A stretch of 64,000 bases of DNA from Metaclostridioides mangenotii (GTDB lineage Bacteria; Bacillota; Clostridia; Peptostreptococcales; Peptostreptococcaceae), in the NCBI RefSeq assembly GCF_018917235.1, contig NZ_JAHLOF010000002.1:186001-250000 (forward strand), in the 5' to 3' direction. This document shows, piece after piece, positions 8,267 through 16,903 of this stretch. The position numbers were made by a program, and so were the translations under genes. Position 1 is the stretch's first letter. Every line of letters begins with the position of its first letter. The notes beneath the pieces were generated by a model that saw nothing but the letters and a program-made list of their open reading frames with translations, was not told the DNA's origin and made no database searches.

Positions 8267-9472
8267 TCAAATATTAACCGTTTTATACTTTCTTGTTAAA
8301 GGTATTAGTATCGTTGTTGTGATTACGTTATCATTATAGTCAAGAACAATATCGCCATTATATTTATTCAAGGATTTTTTTATACTATCTAGATTTATAC
8401 CAGGAGGACTATCTCTTTCAACAGTAATAATATTTTCATCATTAATTATTTCATATGATTTAGAGCTCTCACATTTTATTACATAGTATTTACATACTTT
8501 TTTTCCTGAAAGTTTAATATTTCTTTGAGCAGCTTTTACTTTTATATTTTCACATTCTTCTATAGAATTATCCAATAAATTTGAAAATATATTGCATATA
8601 TCCATTGTTTCGATAAAATCACATTTAGAGAAATCAATAGTTGCATTAAAATCAATTTTGTTATCATCACAAATAAATTTCTTTTCACTCAATATTACAT
8701 CTAATGCTAAATTATTTGTTTTATACAATGTTCTTAATTGTGTTCTTTGTAATTGTGAATAGTATTTAAAATCTAGTCTTTCCTTAATTTTAATTATACT
8801 GTTCTTCACTTTTGTATCATTATTCTTTATCAAATTTGATACAATTAGAATTAATGATAGATTTGAAAGTATCAATACTAATGAAGCTATAAAAGCCAAT
8901 ATTCGTTGCGATTGTGTTGATATTGAAAACAATAAACTGAGAATTAGTATAATACTAATTAAATTCACAAGAATTGGAATAATTATTTGTATATATTCTT
9001 TTTTACTTATTTCAACCCTTAGTTTAATTCCTCTAATTATAGGGATCAAAAATAATAATAATGATTTAGATAAAATTGTTATTTGTAAGTTTATTATATT
9101 ATTTCCTATCATTAAACTACCATCTGTTACTTTATTTATTAAAATTACCAGAGAACCCGATATTGTGTCTACTCCTGCTAATAGTAGAAAATAAAACAGA
9201 GTTATAAATAGACATTTTAATACTGTTGTCTCATAGTTTAATTTATATATTGCAAAGCCCATAATCAAACCAATTATTAATTTCAAAACTGGTTTTAGTC
9301 CAATTGCAGTGAGTAAAATAAAAACACAAACAGGTACTAAAAAAATCAGGTTTAGAAATAATTTATTATTCTTTGAATGACTAGCCTCATCAAGAACATA
9401 CTTGAATATATACCATTCAATTAGACCCGATGTTATTGTAATGAGTGACCAAAATAAGTTTGATTCTAACAT
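8267..9472 (-). CDS. AgrC-like sensor lacking the phosphoacceptor histidine
   Basis: A 401-residue protein with about six helices (residues 1-215) and a cytoplasmic GHKL-type part. The N-box is present as NIFSNLLDNSIEEC. The usual H-box (R-H-D-x-x-N-H) and most of the dimerisation hairpin are absent: the sequence passes from YYSQLQRTQLRTLYKTNN almost directly to the ATP domain. The whole protein contains one histidine, near residue 32. The GxGL ATP-lid motif is also not seen. At about 40 residues shorter than typical AgrC, it cannot be a normal histidine kinase. GAGGAGG precedes the ATG; agrB follows 24 nt downstream. No response regulator gene is nearby. Confidence 0.85.
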   Translation of the reverse strand: MLESNLFWSLITITSGLIEWYIFKYVLDEASHSKNNKLFLNLIFLVPVCVFILLTAIGLKPVLKLIIGLIMGFAIYKLNYETTVLKCLFITLFYFLLLAGVDTISGSLVILINKVTDGSLMIGNNIINLQITILSKSLLLFLIPIIRGIKLRVEISKKEYIQIIIPILVNLISIILILSLLFSISTQSQRILAFIASLVLILSNLSLILIVSNLIKNNDTKVKNSIIKIKERLDFKYYSQLQRTQLRTLYKTNNLALDVILSEKKFICDDNKIDFNATIDFSKCDFIETMDICNIFSNLLDNSIEECENIKVKAAQRNIKLSGKKVCKYYVIKCESSKSYEIINDENIITVERDSPPGINLDSIKKSLNKYNGDIVLDYNDNVITTTILIPLTRKYKTVNI

Positions 9473-9680
9473 AAGGTAACCTCCTCTTAATATTTAAAAA
9501 CGATTGATTAAACATATTAAGATGCTAAATACTACAAAAATTAAATTCTGTAATATTTTATACTATATTTATATATATTCGATAAATTATTATGAAATCC
9601 TTCAATAACTCAGAAAAAAATTTCACGGACTTTGACAGTTCTAGAAGTTTATAGGTTATTTAATATTTTTTTGTTAAAAT

Positions 9681-9716
9681 AAAAAACACATTGATAAAAG
9701 TATCAATGTGTTTTTA
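9681..9716 (-). terminator. Terminator of the POT transporter, copy 2 of a repeated family
   Basis: AAACACATTGAT, loop AAAAGT, ATCAATGTGTTT, then T-rich sequence. It is almost identical to 7301-7335, so the agr genes are framed by direct copies. Confidence 0.8.
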
Positions 9717-9803
9717 TTTTATTTAAATATTAATATAAATCTCAAAATTTTATTTATATCTAATTTATAATAATAAATATATTAATTTACCTTCAAAATT
9801 GAA

Positions 9804-11162
9804 TTAATCTTCTACAAGTCTATTTAATTTCTTATCCATAGCCCATAATATTACACCACATACAACAACTATTGCTCCAACTATAGCATATGCAGGTGCA
9901 AATGAGTATTTTGATAAGAATTCATATAAATAACCATAAGCATATCCAGCAATAAATATTGCAAATGGCCATACTCCCATCATTAAACCCAACACTTTTG
10001 CAGGTGAGAATTTACTGATGAATGAGTTTCCAAGTGGTGAGAATACCATTTCACCAAGTGACATTAATATACCAACAAGTACTATCCACATCAAGTTTGC
10101 TTGACCAGTTCCTCTTATTACTTCTGCAAATGCCATTACACCAAATGCAGCTCCAAGTAATAACATACCTAATGCAGTTTTTTTGAACATACTAAGGTCG
10201 CCTCTTTTAGATCTTGCAAGTTTAGCCCAAAGCGCAGCCAACAATGGTCCAAGTATTATACAGCAAAGCGCATTTAGAGAATCAAACCAAGCTGATGGTA
10301 CTGTAAAATTACCAATAACCCAATTAGCTTTGTTTGCATAATCGAAGTCTGGTCCCCAGTGATATAATATTGGCATGTATGTTAAGTACCATACCACCCA
10401 GAATACTATAGAAAATATTGTAACAAGTATGATTGCCCAAACTCTTCCCCATTCTTTTTTAGTTAGTGGTTCATCATTAACTACTTCTTCTTTAACTTCA
10501 GAATTAACTCTAACCTCATCAACTTTAAATGGCTTTCTACCTACATCTCCGAATGAGGCTTTTCCTCCGATTATAAACCATATTGTATCTAAGAATAAAA
10601 GTAATGCACAGATTAGGAATGTTCCTCCGAATCCAATTGTAGAGTAAGCTATAAATGATACTGCAGTTGTTCCGATAAACGAACCTATATTAACAAAAGA
10701 ATACTGTATAGTAAACGCTGAATCAAGAACTTCTTTATCATCGAAAAGTCTACCATTTATACCAGACACATTTCCTTTAAAGAAGCCTGTTCCTATTGAT
10801 ACGAGAGCTATCATCAAATACACTAACATTTTTGATGTTTGTAAAGATGCTTGCCAACCGCAAACATATCCAAGTGCCATAATTAATGTCCCTATAGGAA
10901 CACACAACCTCGGACTTAACCATCTGTCTGCAATCAACCCTCCAAGAATAGGAGTCAAGTAAGTAAATGCTACTAAGAATGAAGTCATTTTCGCTCCATC
11001 AGCAGGCTCTAATCCCAGTCCACCTTTTGCCACTGCTGCAACTACAAATATTCCTATTAACCATTTTGAAGAATAGTATGCCATACGTTCAAGTGTGAAA
11101 GATAAAGCACAAACATAGAACCCAAAAGGATACTTCTTTTTACCTCTTACTGTGTTTTCCAT
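9804..11162 (-). CDS. POT/PTR family proton-coupled peptide transporter
   Basis: A 452-residue transporter of di- and tripeptides (DtpT-like). PTR2 signatures are visible: FTLERMAYYSSKW in helix 1 (an ERxxYY-like proton motif), LTPILGGLIADRWLSPRL and SIGTGFFKGNVSGINGRLFD, where PTR2 proteins have FGTGGIKP-type residues. About 12-14 helices. It is transcribed alone, with two cre-like boxes in its long upstream region. The substrate could be another small amide rather than peptides. Confidence 0.85.
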   Translation of the reverse strand: MENTVRGKKKYPFGFYVCALSFTLERMAYYSSKWLIGIFVVAAVAKGGLGLEPADGAKMTSFLVAFTYLTPILGGLIADRWLSPRLCVPIGTLIMALGYVCGWQASLQTSKMLVYLMIALVSIGTGFFKGNVSGINGRLFDDKEVLDSAFTIQYSFVNIGSFIGTTAVSFIAYSTIGFGGTFLICALLLFLDTIWFIIGGKASFGDVGRKPFKVDEVRVNSEVKEEVVNDEPLTKKEWGRVWAIILVTIFSIVFWVVWYLTYMPILYHWGPDFDYANKANWVIGNFTVPSAWFDSLNALCCIILGPLLAALWAKLARSKRGDLSMFKKTALGMLLLGAAFGVMAFAEVIRGTGQANLMWIVLVGILMSLGEMVFSPLGNSFISKFSPAKVLGLMMGVWPFAIFIAGYAYGYLYEFLSKYSFAPAYAIVGAIVVVCGVILWAMDKKLNRLVED

Positions 11163-11901
11163 ATTTTCCCTCCATAAAAATATATTTTTTGCTATGTTTT
11201 AAACCAACCTTATTCTTCTAATAAAAATGAAGGAAGATTGGGTAATACATAAAAAATTATGGTATCTATTAATACAATTAGTACATTTTTGTTACACTAA
11301 CAGATCTGTTTTATATATGTATTACTATAAATAAATTATGAATTGGCCAAATTCATTGTTTATAGCTAATTATAGAATCCTTTTGGATTCATATAATACT
11401 TTTATATAGGGTTAAATTTTATAGTGTCCTTTGGATGATAGAAGTGATTTTGAAAATTATGATATATTTCTGATTATATTGTCAATAATTATATTTTTAC
11501 CCCCCACTGTGAAATTTATCAGAAAACGTTTATCATGTCAATATAAATACCGTATATAAAAAAATATTTATTTATATCTAAAATAATTTCATGAAAACGC
11601 TTTAAATAAGGCTCTAAAATAAAATTAAGCTTATGTAAATTGTATCACCATATAACCGATTTTGCAGTATTGTTATTTTATATAACTTATATAATATTAT
11701 ATGCTATGAATTTATTTGTTAGTAAAATAAATTCATTTTTTTAAAGCCTTAACTCCATAAAATATAGGCATAATTTGTGACAATAAATAATTATCACTAT
11801 AAAAAAGAACTTTTAAAGTGCATTTAGAAACTACGGGTTTATTTAACAATAAAAAATTAATTGATATAATAAAAATATATAAAAGTAGAGGAGGTATAAA
11901 T
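11163..11901. other. Long intergenic region with cre-like catabolite sites
   Basis: 739 bases between the divergent POT and XRE genes, very AT-rich, with no supported gene. ATGAAAACGCTTTAAA at 11591-11606 matches the CcpA cre consensus (WTGNNARCGNWWWCAW) at all but one position. GAAAACGTTT at 11522-11531 is a weaker half. They could bring carbon catabolite control to the peptide transporter. GAGGAGGT at 11889-11896 belongs to the XRE gene. Confidence 0.4.
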
Positions 11902-12336
11902 ATGAAAACAAGCGTAAAAATTGCAAAAGCAAGAAGTGAAATTAATCTAACACAAGATCAATTAGCAGAGCTATTAGATGTTTCAAGACAAACTATATCA
12001 AAGTGGGAGTTAGACATATCACTTCCAGATACTTCGAAGTTAGTAAAACTCTCAAAGGTACTAAATCTAAGTATCGATTATTTACTTAATGAAGAAGAAA
12101 ATAATTCTAAAATTAAAGCATCAATTACTCAAAGTGATTCAGGCTATGAAATAGATTGGGCACAGGTTTGCCCTATATTAACTCAATATGAAAAAGAAGT
12201 TAATTGTGAGCATTACTATAAAATTTTTAATACAATGCTAGATGAAGTAGAGAAAACATATAAATATTCATCAGAAGATTCGATCGTAGTTTTAAAAGAT
12301 TTACTGTATAAAGCATACTTATCAAAAAACGCATAA
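11902..12336 (+). CDS. XRE-family DNA-binding regulator
   Basis: A 144-residue protein. Residues 7-61 form an HTH_3 domain (LTQDQLAELLDVSRQTISKWE). The C-terminal part (about 75-144) is helical and matches no domain known to me. The start at 11902 is set by GAGGAGGTATAAAT; an earlier frame-internal start at 11818 lacks a site. It is divergent from the peptide transporter, with a terminator right after it. Its target is unknown. Confidence 0.85.
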   Translation: MKTSVKIAKARSEINLTQDQLAELLDVSRQTISKWELDISLPDTSKLVKLSKVLNLSIDYLLNEEENNSKIKASITQSDSGYEIDWAQVCPILTQYEKEVNCEHYYKIFNTMLDEVEKTYKYSSEDSIVVLKDLLYKAYLSKNA

Positions 12337-12680
12337 AAAAACAAGTAGCTTTAACAAGAACTTGATTGTAAAGCTACTATTTTAAATTAGTTTTTTTAAA
12401 TAATAGATATTAATCTATTATCCCTTATATTAATAATTCATTAATAGACCAGTCTTTTATTTTATTAACAGTTACTTAATTTAAATTATTTGGTTCAATA
12501 AGTATTGGTTTAAAATTTCTAAATGGGGCGAAACATATATGCTTTAGCTTATATTGGGATATATAGTCTTCTTTCAACAACAACAAAATAAAAAGATATT
12601 ATCTTTTAGCCTATTTTTTAGTGAATTTATTATAGTGGAACGATTTGTAAATTCCATATCAACGATTATTTTTATATTAA
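12337..12680. other. Intergenic region with terminator
   Basis: A hairpin AGTAGCTTTA/TAAAGCTACT at 12353-12384 followed by ATTTTAAA ends the XRE gene. The rest (12390-12680) is AT-rich. A minus-strand stretch of about 35 codons reading KHICFAPFRNFKP near 12480-12560 has no start or ribosome binding site. It may be the scar of a lost gene. Confidence 0.4.
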
Positions 12681-13178
12681 TTATTGTGGTATATGACTTG
12701 ATATATATGAAGTAACCTCATTTGGAGGAATATCTAAAATAATTGCAAATTCTTCATGTAATAATCTTTCTGCTTCTTTCATAATTTTTTCGTCAACATT
12801 GTGTAATTTTTTACCTATAGATTGTATGTATTCCTTATTACAGCATATACTTCTTATTAATTTAATAAGTTCCTCACATTTACCGCTTTTAAGCATTGTG
12901 TTGAATTGCTTGTTTCTTATTTTTTCATCGTCAATCCATATGGTTTCCATATTAGGAATATCATTTATCAGTGAAGTAACATTAACTTTTGAGATTATCT
13001 TTCTCATTGGAATTTGCTTATTATCTACAGGGGTTTTTATTATTGTATTCTCAGAATAAATAGGACTTAATACATAATAATCTCTTTTTTCCCCATTTGC
13101 AAATTTCTCGTTTGTTATATCTATAACTTTACATACTCCTGTCATACCATACATTATATAATCATAAACCTTAAACAT
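12681..13178 (-). CDS. CarD/CdnL-family RNA polymerase-binding regulator
   Basis: A 165-residue protein with an N-terminal CarD_CdnL_TRCF domain (MFKVYDYIMYGMTGVCKVID, YYVLSPIYSENTIIKTPVDN, MRKIIS) and a helical C-terminal domain that in CarD binds the promoter fork. Family members bind the RNA polymerase beta subunit and tune open-complex stability. ATG at 13178 is chosen because GGTGAGG lies 5 nt before it; an upstream ATG at 13223 falls inside the leader hairpin. It is monocistronic and behind an attenuator-like leader. Confidence 0.88.
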   Translation of the reverse strand: MFKVYDYIMYGMTGVCKVIDITNEKFANGEKRDYYVLSPIYSENTIIKTPVDNKQIPMRKIISKVNVTSLINDIPNMETIWIDDEKIRNKQFNTMLKSGKCEELIKLIRSICCNKEYIQSIGKKLHNVDEKIMKEAERLLHEEFAIILDIPPNEVTSYISSHIPQ

Positions 13179-13202
13179 TAAAACCTCACCATCCTTCATC
13201 AA

Positions 13203-13268
13203 ATAAAAAAGTAGTTTTGACAACTGGACTTACGTAATCAAAACTACTCGCTGTATATATCTATTGTA
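13203..13268 (-). promoter_or_regulatory. carD promoter -10 box and attenuator-like leader hairpin
   Basis: TACAAT at 13263-13268 (with TATGG before it) is a likely -10. About 8 nt into the transcript starts AGTAGTTTTGA, a 17-base loop, then TCAAAACTACT and T6, which is a full intrinsic terminator. It ends only about 25 nt before the carD ATG, so carD can be expressed only if the hairpin is read through or remodelled. Confidence 0.55.
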
Positions 13269-13575
13269 CCATATTCTAATATTTAAATCTAAGTAAAATA
13301 ACTATTTATATTTAATACACGTTCTTCTAGGTGATTTCTATACCATATACATTCTTTAAATGATATTTTTATTTTTAAATAGAATAAGAGTACCATTTTT
13401 TAAGTAAACAATACTCTCCTTTTAATTTTATGTACTTTTTTCGTTTAAACTAATTAGATTTATATTATAAAAATAATGAGCTTAATTAAGTCCTCAGCTA
13501 CTTAAATTTTTAAAAAACTACTTTAATAATTGATGTTTAAAAAATTCTTATCAGTTGAAATTATGTCATTAGCTA
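13269..13575. other. Intergenic region without recognised features
   Basis: 307 AT-rich bases between the carD promoter and the end of the YitT gene. No gene, strong hairpin with U-tract or repeat was seen. Confidence 0.4.
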
Positions 13576-14421
13576 CTAAAGTAACTTTGTCTTAAATCCT
13601 CCACCTCTTACTTCATCTACATTGTTAATAGATACAAAAGCTTTATTGTCTTTTTTATAAATCAATTCTTTTATCTTTGCTACCTGATTGGTTGAAATAA
13701 TACAATAGAGTAACTTTCTCTTTTGATTTGTATAACCTCCTTCTGCCTCTAAAAATGTAACTCCTCGTTTTGTTATCTCCATAATACCTTGTGCGATTTC
13801 TTCATTCTTATCAGAAACAAGCAATATGAACTTCTTTTTGTTAAAGCAATCTTTCGCTACTTCTAATACCCTAGATGTTATATACATAGAAATTATTGTA
13901 TACATTGATAATTTTGCACCAAACAGTACTCCACCGATACAAACAATTGCCCCGTTTATAGCTAGAAAAGTAACACCTAAAGGTATGTTATACTTTATTT
14001 TAATAACTGCTGTTAAAATATCCATACCGCCAACTGATGAGTTTGCTTTAAATATTAAGCCTATACCAGCACCTATCATTATTCCCCCAAAAATTGACTG
14101 TATCATAATGTCATCAATAACTATGTATTTATATAGATCCTTAGTTGCTCCTAGTAAAAAAGAATATATAAACATGTTGATAAAACTACTTACTAAAAAA
14201 CTTTTATCTACATATTTTCTTGCATATAAAAATATAGGAATATTCATTAATAAAATTAATAAACCTTGATTTATACCAAATACGTAGTCAATAGCGACAG
14301 CGATTCCGGCTAAACCATTTGTAAGTAGTTTAGCTGGGGTTAAAAAAGCATTAATACCTATAACATTTAATATAATACCTGTAATAATTAGTAATACATT
14401 AGTAATTTTTTCTTTTTTCAC
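13576..14421 (-). CDS. YitT family (DUF161/DUF2179) membrane protein
   Basis: A 281-residue protein. Residues 5-200 contain five to six helices with the family motif LLTNGLAGIAVAIDY and FKANSSVGGMDILTAVI. Residues 205-278 are the cytoplasmic DUF2179 domain (ILLVSDKNEEIAQGI, RGVTFLEAEGGYT). The start is a GTG with GAGGTCGGAG upstream. The transport role of the family is not established. It is monocistronic. Confidence 0.9.
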   Translation of the reverse strand: MKKEKITNVLLIITGIILNVIGINAFLTPAKLLTNGLAGIAVAIDYVFGINQGLLILLMNIPIFLYARKYVDKSFLVSSFINMFIYSFLLGATKDLYKYIVIDDIMIQSIFGGIMIGAGIGLIFKANSSVGGMDILTAVIKIKYNIPLGVTFLAINGAIVCIGGVLFGAKLSMYTIISMYITSRVLEVAKDCFNKKKFILLVSDKNEEIAQGIMEITKRGVTFLEAEGGYTNQKRKLLYCIISTNQVAKIKELIYKKDNKAFVSINNVDEVRGGGFKTKLL

Positions 14422-14596
14422 GACTCCGACCTCCTCTTAATTATTTTTAATAAAATATCATTTGTACCTAACGAAAAAAATTAACCTAAAATAATACTAT
14501 AGAGCTTTGAATAAAAGAGAATACATTACGACATATATAGAGTATCCTATAAATGAAATAGATACAAGTAAGCAGTACGTTATTTTATATTTAATA

Positions 14597-14637
14597 AAAA
14601 AGGGGTTGTCTAAACTATTTAGACAACCCCTTTTTTT
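14597..14637 (-). terminator. Terminator of the Tm-1-like operon
   Basis: A perfect 14-base stem AGGGGTTGTCTAAA with loop CTAT and T/A runs on both sides, 60 nt after the stop of the TIM-barrel gene. Confidence 0.88.
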
Positions 14638-14697
14638 AATCAATTCTCTAGGTATAAATAACTATTATTACACCCATTTAAAGTTAATATTATAAAT

Positions 14698-15525
14698 TTA
14701 TTTTTTTACATTTTTAAATGCTTCTGCTTGATTTTTTATGCCTACCTCTGTTGCAAATCTTTCTATACTTGACGCTCCAAAGAATCCATCTACACCAGTG
14801 GTTCTAGCCATAACGTACTCTACATCACTAGGCTCTGCTATCGGTCCACCATGACATATTACCATAATATCTGGATTTACTGATTTTCCTGCATCTGCTA
14901 TAGCCTGAACTTTTTTAACACTTTCATCTAATGTAAGAGCAGTTTTGGCACCTATTGTTCCCTTAGTAGTTAAGCCCATGTGTGCAACTAGAATATCAGC
15001 GCCTGCTTTTGCCATTTTTATTGCTTGCTCCTCATCAAATACATATGGTGTAGTTAACATATCAAGCTCATGAGCCATTCTAATCATTTCTACCTCTAAA
15101 TCATAGCCCATTCCTGTTTCTTCTAAATTAGCTCTAAACACACCATCAATTAAACCTACTGTTGGAAAGTTTTGAACCCCTGCAAAACCTTGCTCTTTAA
15201 GTTGTTTTAAGTAAACTTCCATTACTCTAAACGGATCTGTACCACATACACCAGCAAGTACTGGTGTATTCTTTACTACAGGTAATACTTCTCTTCCCAT
15301 ATCAACAACTATTTGATTAGCATCACCATATGGTAAAAGTCCAGCTAATGATCCTCTACCAGCCATTCTGTATCTACCTGAATTGTATATAATTATTAAA
15401 TCAACTCCACCAGCTTCTGCACTTTTGGCAGATATACCAGTTCCTGCTCCTGCACCAAGTAATAAATTTCCATTTGCAACTTCATTTTTTAATTTTTTTA
15501 ATACTTCATCTCTTGTTAGTATCAT
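14698..15525 (-). CDS. TIM-barrel 'phosphoenolpyruvate hydrolase family' protein (Tm-1 C-half)
   Basis: A 275-residue TIM barrel of Pfam family PF09370. Glycine-rich strand ends are clear: [17 protein letters not shown] near residue 25, [11 protein letters not shown] near 95, [10 protein letters not shown] near 120, [20 protein letters not shown] near 185 and [10 protein letters not shown] near 230, the last three being likely phosphate or acid binding loops. ATG at 15525 follows AAGGAGGTACAAT; the ATG at 15552 lacks a site. It is cotranscribed with the Tm-1-like ATP-binding gene 35 nt upstream. In plants the two are one protein. The real substrate is not known. Confidence 0.88.
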   Translation of the reverse strand: MILTRDEVLKKLKNEVANGNLLLGAGAGTGISAKSAEAGGVDLIIIYNSGRYRMAGRGSLAGLLPYGDANQIVVDMGREVLPVVKNTPVLAGVCGTDPFRVMEVYLKQLKEQGFAGVQNFPTVGLIDGVFRANLEETGMGYDLEVEMIRMAHELDMLTTPYVFDEEQAIKMAKAGADILVAHMGLTTKGTIGAKTALTLDESVKKVQAIADAGKSVNPDIMVICHGGPIAEPSDVEYVMARTTGVDGFFGASSIERFATEVGIKNQAEAFKNVKK

Positions 15526-15560
15526 ATTGTACCTCCTTAACTTTCCTATCATAACTTAAT

Positions 15561-16781
15561 TTATTTTGACTTTGATTCATCCATTAACTCAATTAATTTT
15601 TTAGCTGCTGCTAATGCAAACTCTTCATCGTTTATATTATTATTCATTTCTATTATGTCAACGTTTTCCGAATTTATATTAGATTTCAATGTATTGAATA
15701 GCATCTCATCTTCTTCTTTTCCATAGAAAACTTCACCTTCTGCGTCTATCATGGATACACCTTTTAATGGTAACATTAAAGTAGCATTAGACTTTGCCAT
15801 ATTTAATTTACTTGCTATTATTTCACCTAGTTGTTTATTTTCTTCAACAGTAGTTCTCATTAAAGTAATACTTGGATTATGTTTATAAAGATTTCTGTCT
15901 TTAAACTTTGCTGGCACAGTATCTATTGCACCAAAATTAACCATATCCAAAGCTCCTACTGAAACAACTTGAGGCACATTACACTTTGCTGCTGCTTCTA
16001 GTCTCTTTGGACCTGCATTTAAAATTCCGCCTACTAATTCATCGCACCACTCTGTTGTAGTAAGATCTAATACACCTTCGAAAAATCCTGATTCCACAAG
16101 ACTTTCCATAGTTTTTCCACCAGTACCAGTAGCATGGAATACTAATACTTCATATCCTTGTTTTTCTAAGTATTCTCTTGCAGTATCTACACAAGGAGTT
16201 GTTACTCCAAACATCGTCGCTGCTATTAAAGGCTTCTCTATTTTTTCTTGTTTTGTTTCAAATTTAACCATTCCACAAATCGCAGTGGCTGCATTTGTAA
16301 ATATTTTAGTAGATATTGAATTTAGACCTGCCACATCTACAATTGATGGATACATTATAATATCGCTAGTGCCTACATATTCAGAAACATCTCCTGAAGC
16401 AACTGTTGAAACTATAATTTTAGGTACTCCTATTGGCAATTCTCTCATAGCAGGGGCTATTAGAGAAGTACCTCCACTACCACCGCAAGATATTATTCCA
16501 TCGAATCTTCCTTGGGCGTAAAGTTTTGGTATAATATTCTTCATACCTTTGCATAAAACTTCTGTGGCTAGTCCTCTGTCTTTTTTGTTTGCAATCACTT
16601 TTATGTCATATCCTGCTTCTTTAGCTACTTCTTCATTAGAAATATCTGGTGTAAACACAGGATCAAATACACCACAATTTATTGTCAGTGTTTTTAAACC
16701 TAAGCTTTCTATTACATTTTTGATAAATAAATATTCTTTACCTTTTGAATCAAAAGTTCCTGCTATAGCTATTGTTTTCAT
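15561..16781 (-). CDS. Tm-1-like ATP-binding domain protein (UPF0261, Tm-1 N-half)
   Basis: A 406-residue member of UPF0261 (PF06792), homologous to the inhibitory ATP-binding half of tomato Tm-1. Two Rossmann-like lobes are visible: IAGTFDSKGKEYLFIKNVI with CGVFDPV at the N-terminus and SCGGSGGTSLIAPAMRELPI near residue 95; MFGVTTPCVDTAREYLE near 190; TEWCDELVGGIL near 245. The second ATG (16781) is preferred because AAGGAGG lies 8 nt before it. It is the first gene of a two-gene operon, just downstream of an AraC gene with a matching TIM-barrel sensor. Its bacterial role is unknown. Confidence 0.9.
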   Translation of the reverse strand: MKTIAIAGTFDSKGKEYLFIKNVIESLGLKTLTINCGVFDPVFTPDISNEEVAKEAGYDIKVIANKKDRGLATEVLCKGMKNIIPKLYAQGRFDGIISCGGSGGTSLIAPAMRELPIGVPKIIVSTVASGDVSEYVGTSDIIMYPSIVDVAGLNSISTKIFTNAATAICGMVKFETKQEKIEKPLIAATMFGVTTPCVDTAREYLEKQGYEVLVFHATGTGGKTMESLVESGFFEGVLDLTTTEWCDELVGGILNAGPKRLEAAAKCNVPQVVSVGALDMVNFGAIDTVPAKFKDRNLYKHNPSITLMRTTVEENKQLGEIIASKLNMAKSNATLMLPLKGVSMIDAEGEVFYGKEEDEMLFNTLKSNINSENVDIIEMNNNINDEEFALAAAKKLIELMDESKSK

Positions 16782-16903
16782 TGACATTCCCTCCTTTAAT
16801 GTTAGGATTAAATTTATTTAATTTCCGCAGTTATTAAATTAATATTACTATTATTAAGCTTCAAAGTATATGTATATATGTATCATTTACTTTTATATTT
16901 GTA

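Noticed and set aside
11220..11340. Plus-strand frame MKEDWVIHKKLWYLL
   Set aside because: No ribosome binding site and within the promoter region of the POT gene.
14507..14695. Plus-strand open frame starting TTG
   Set aside because: No ribosome binding site, and it runs through the strong terminator of the Tm-1-like operon.
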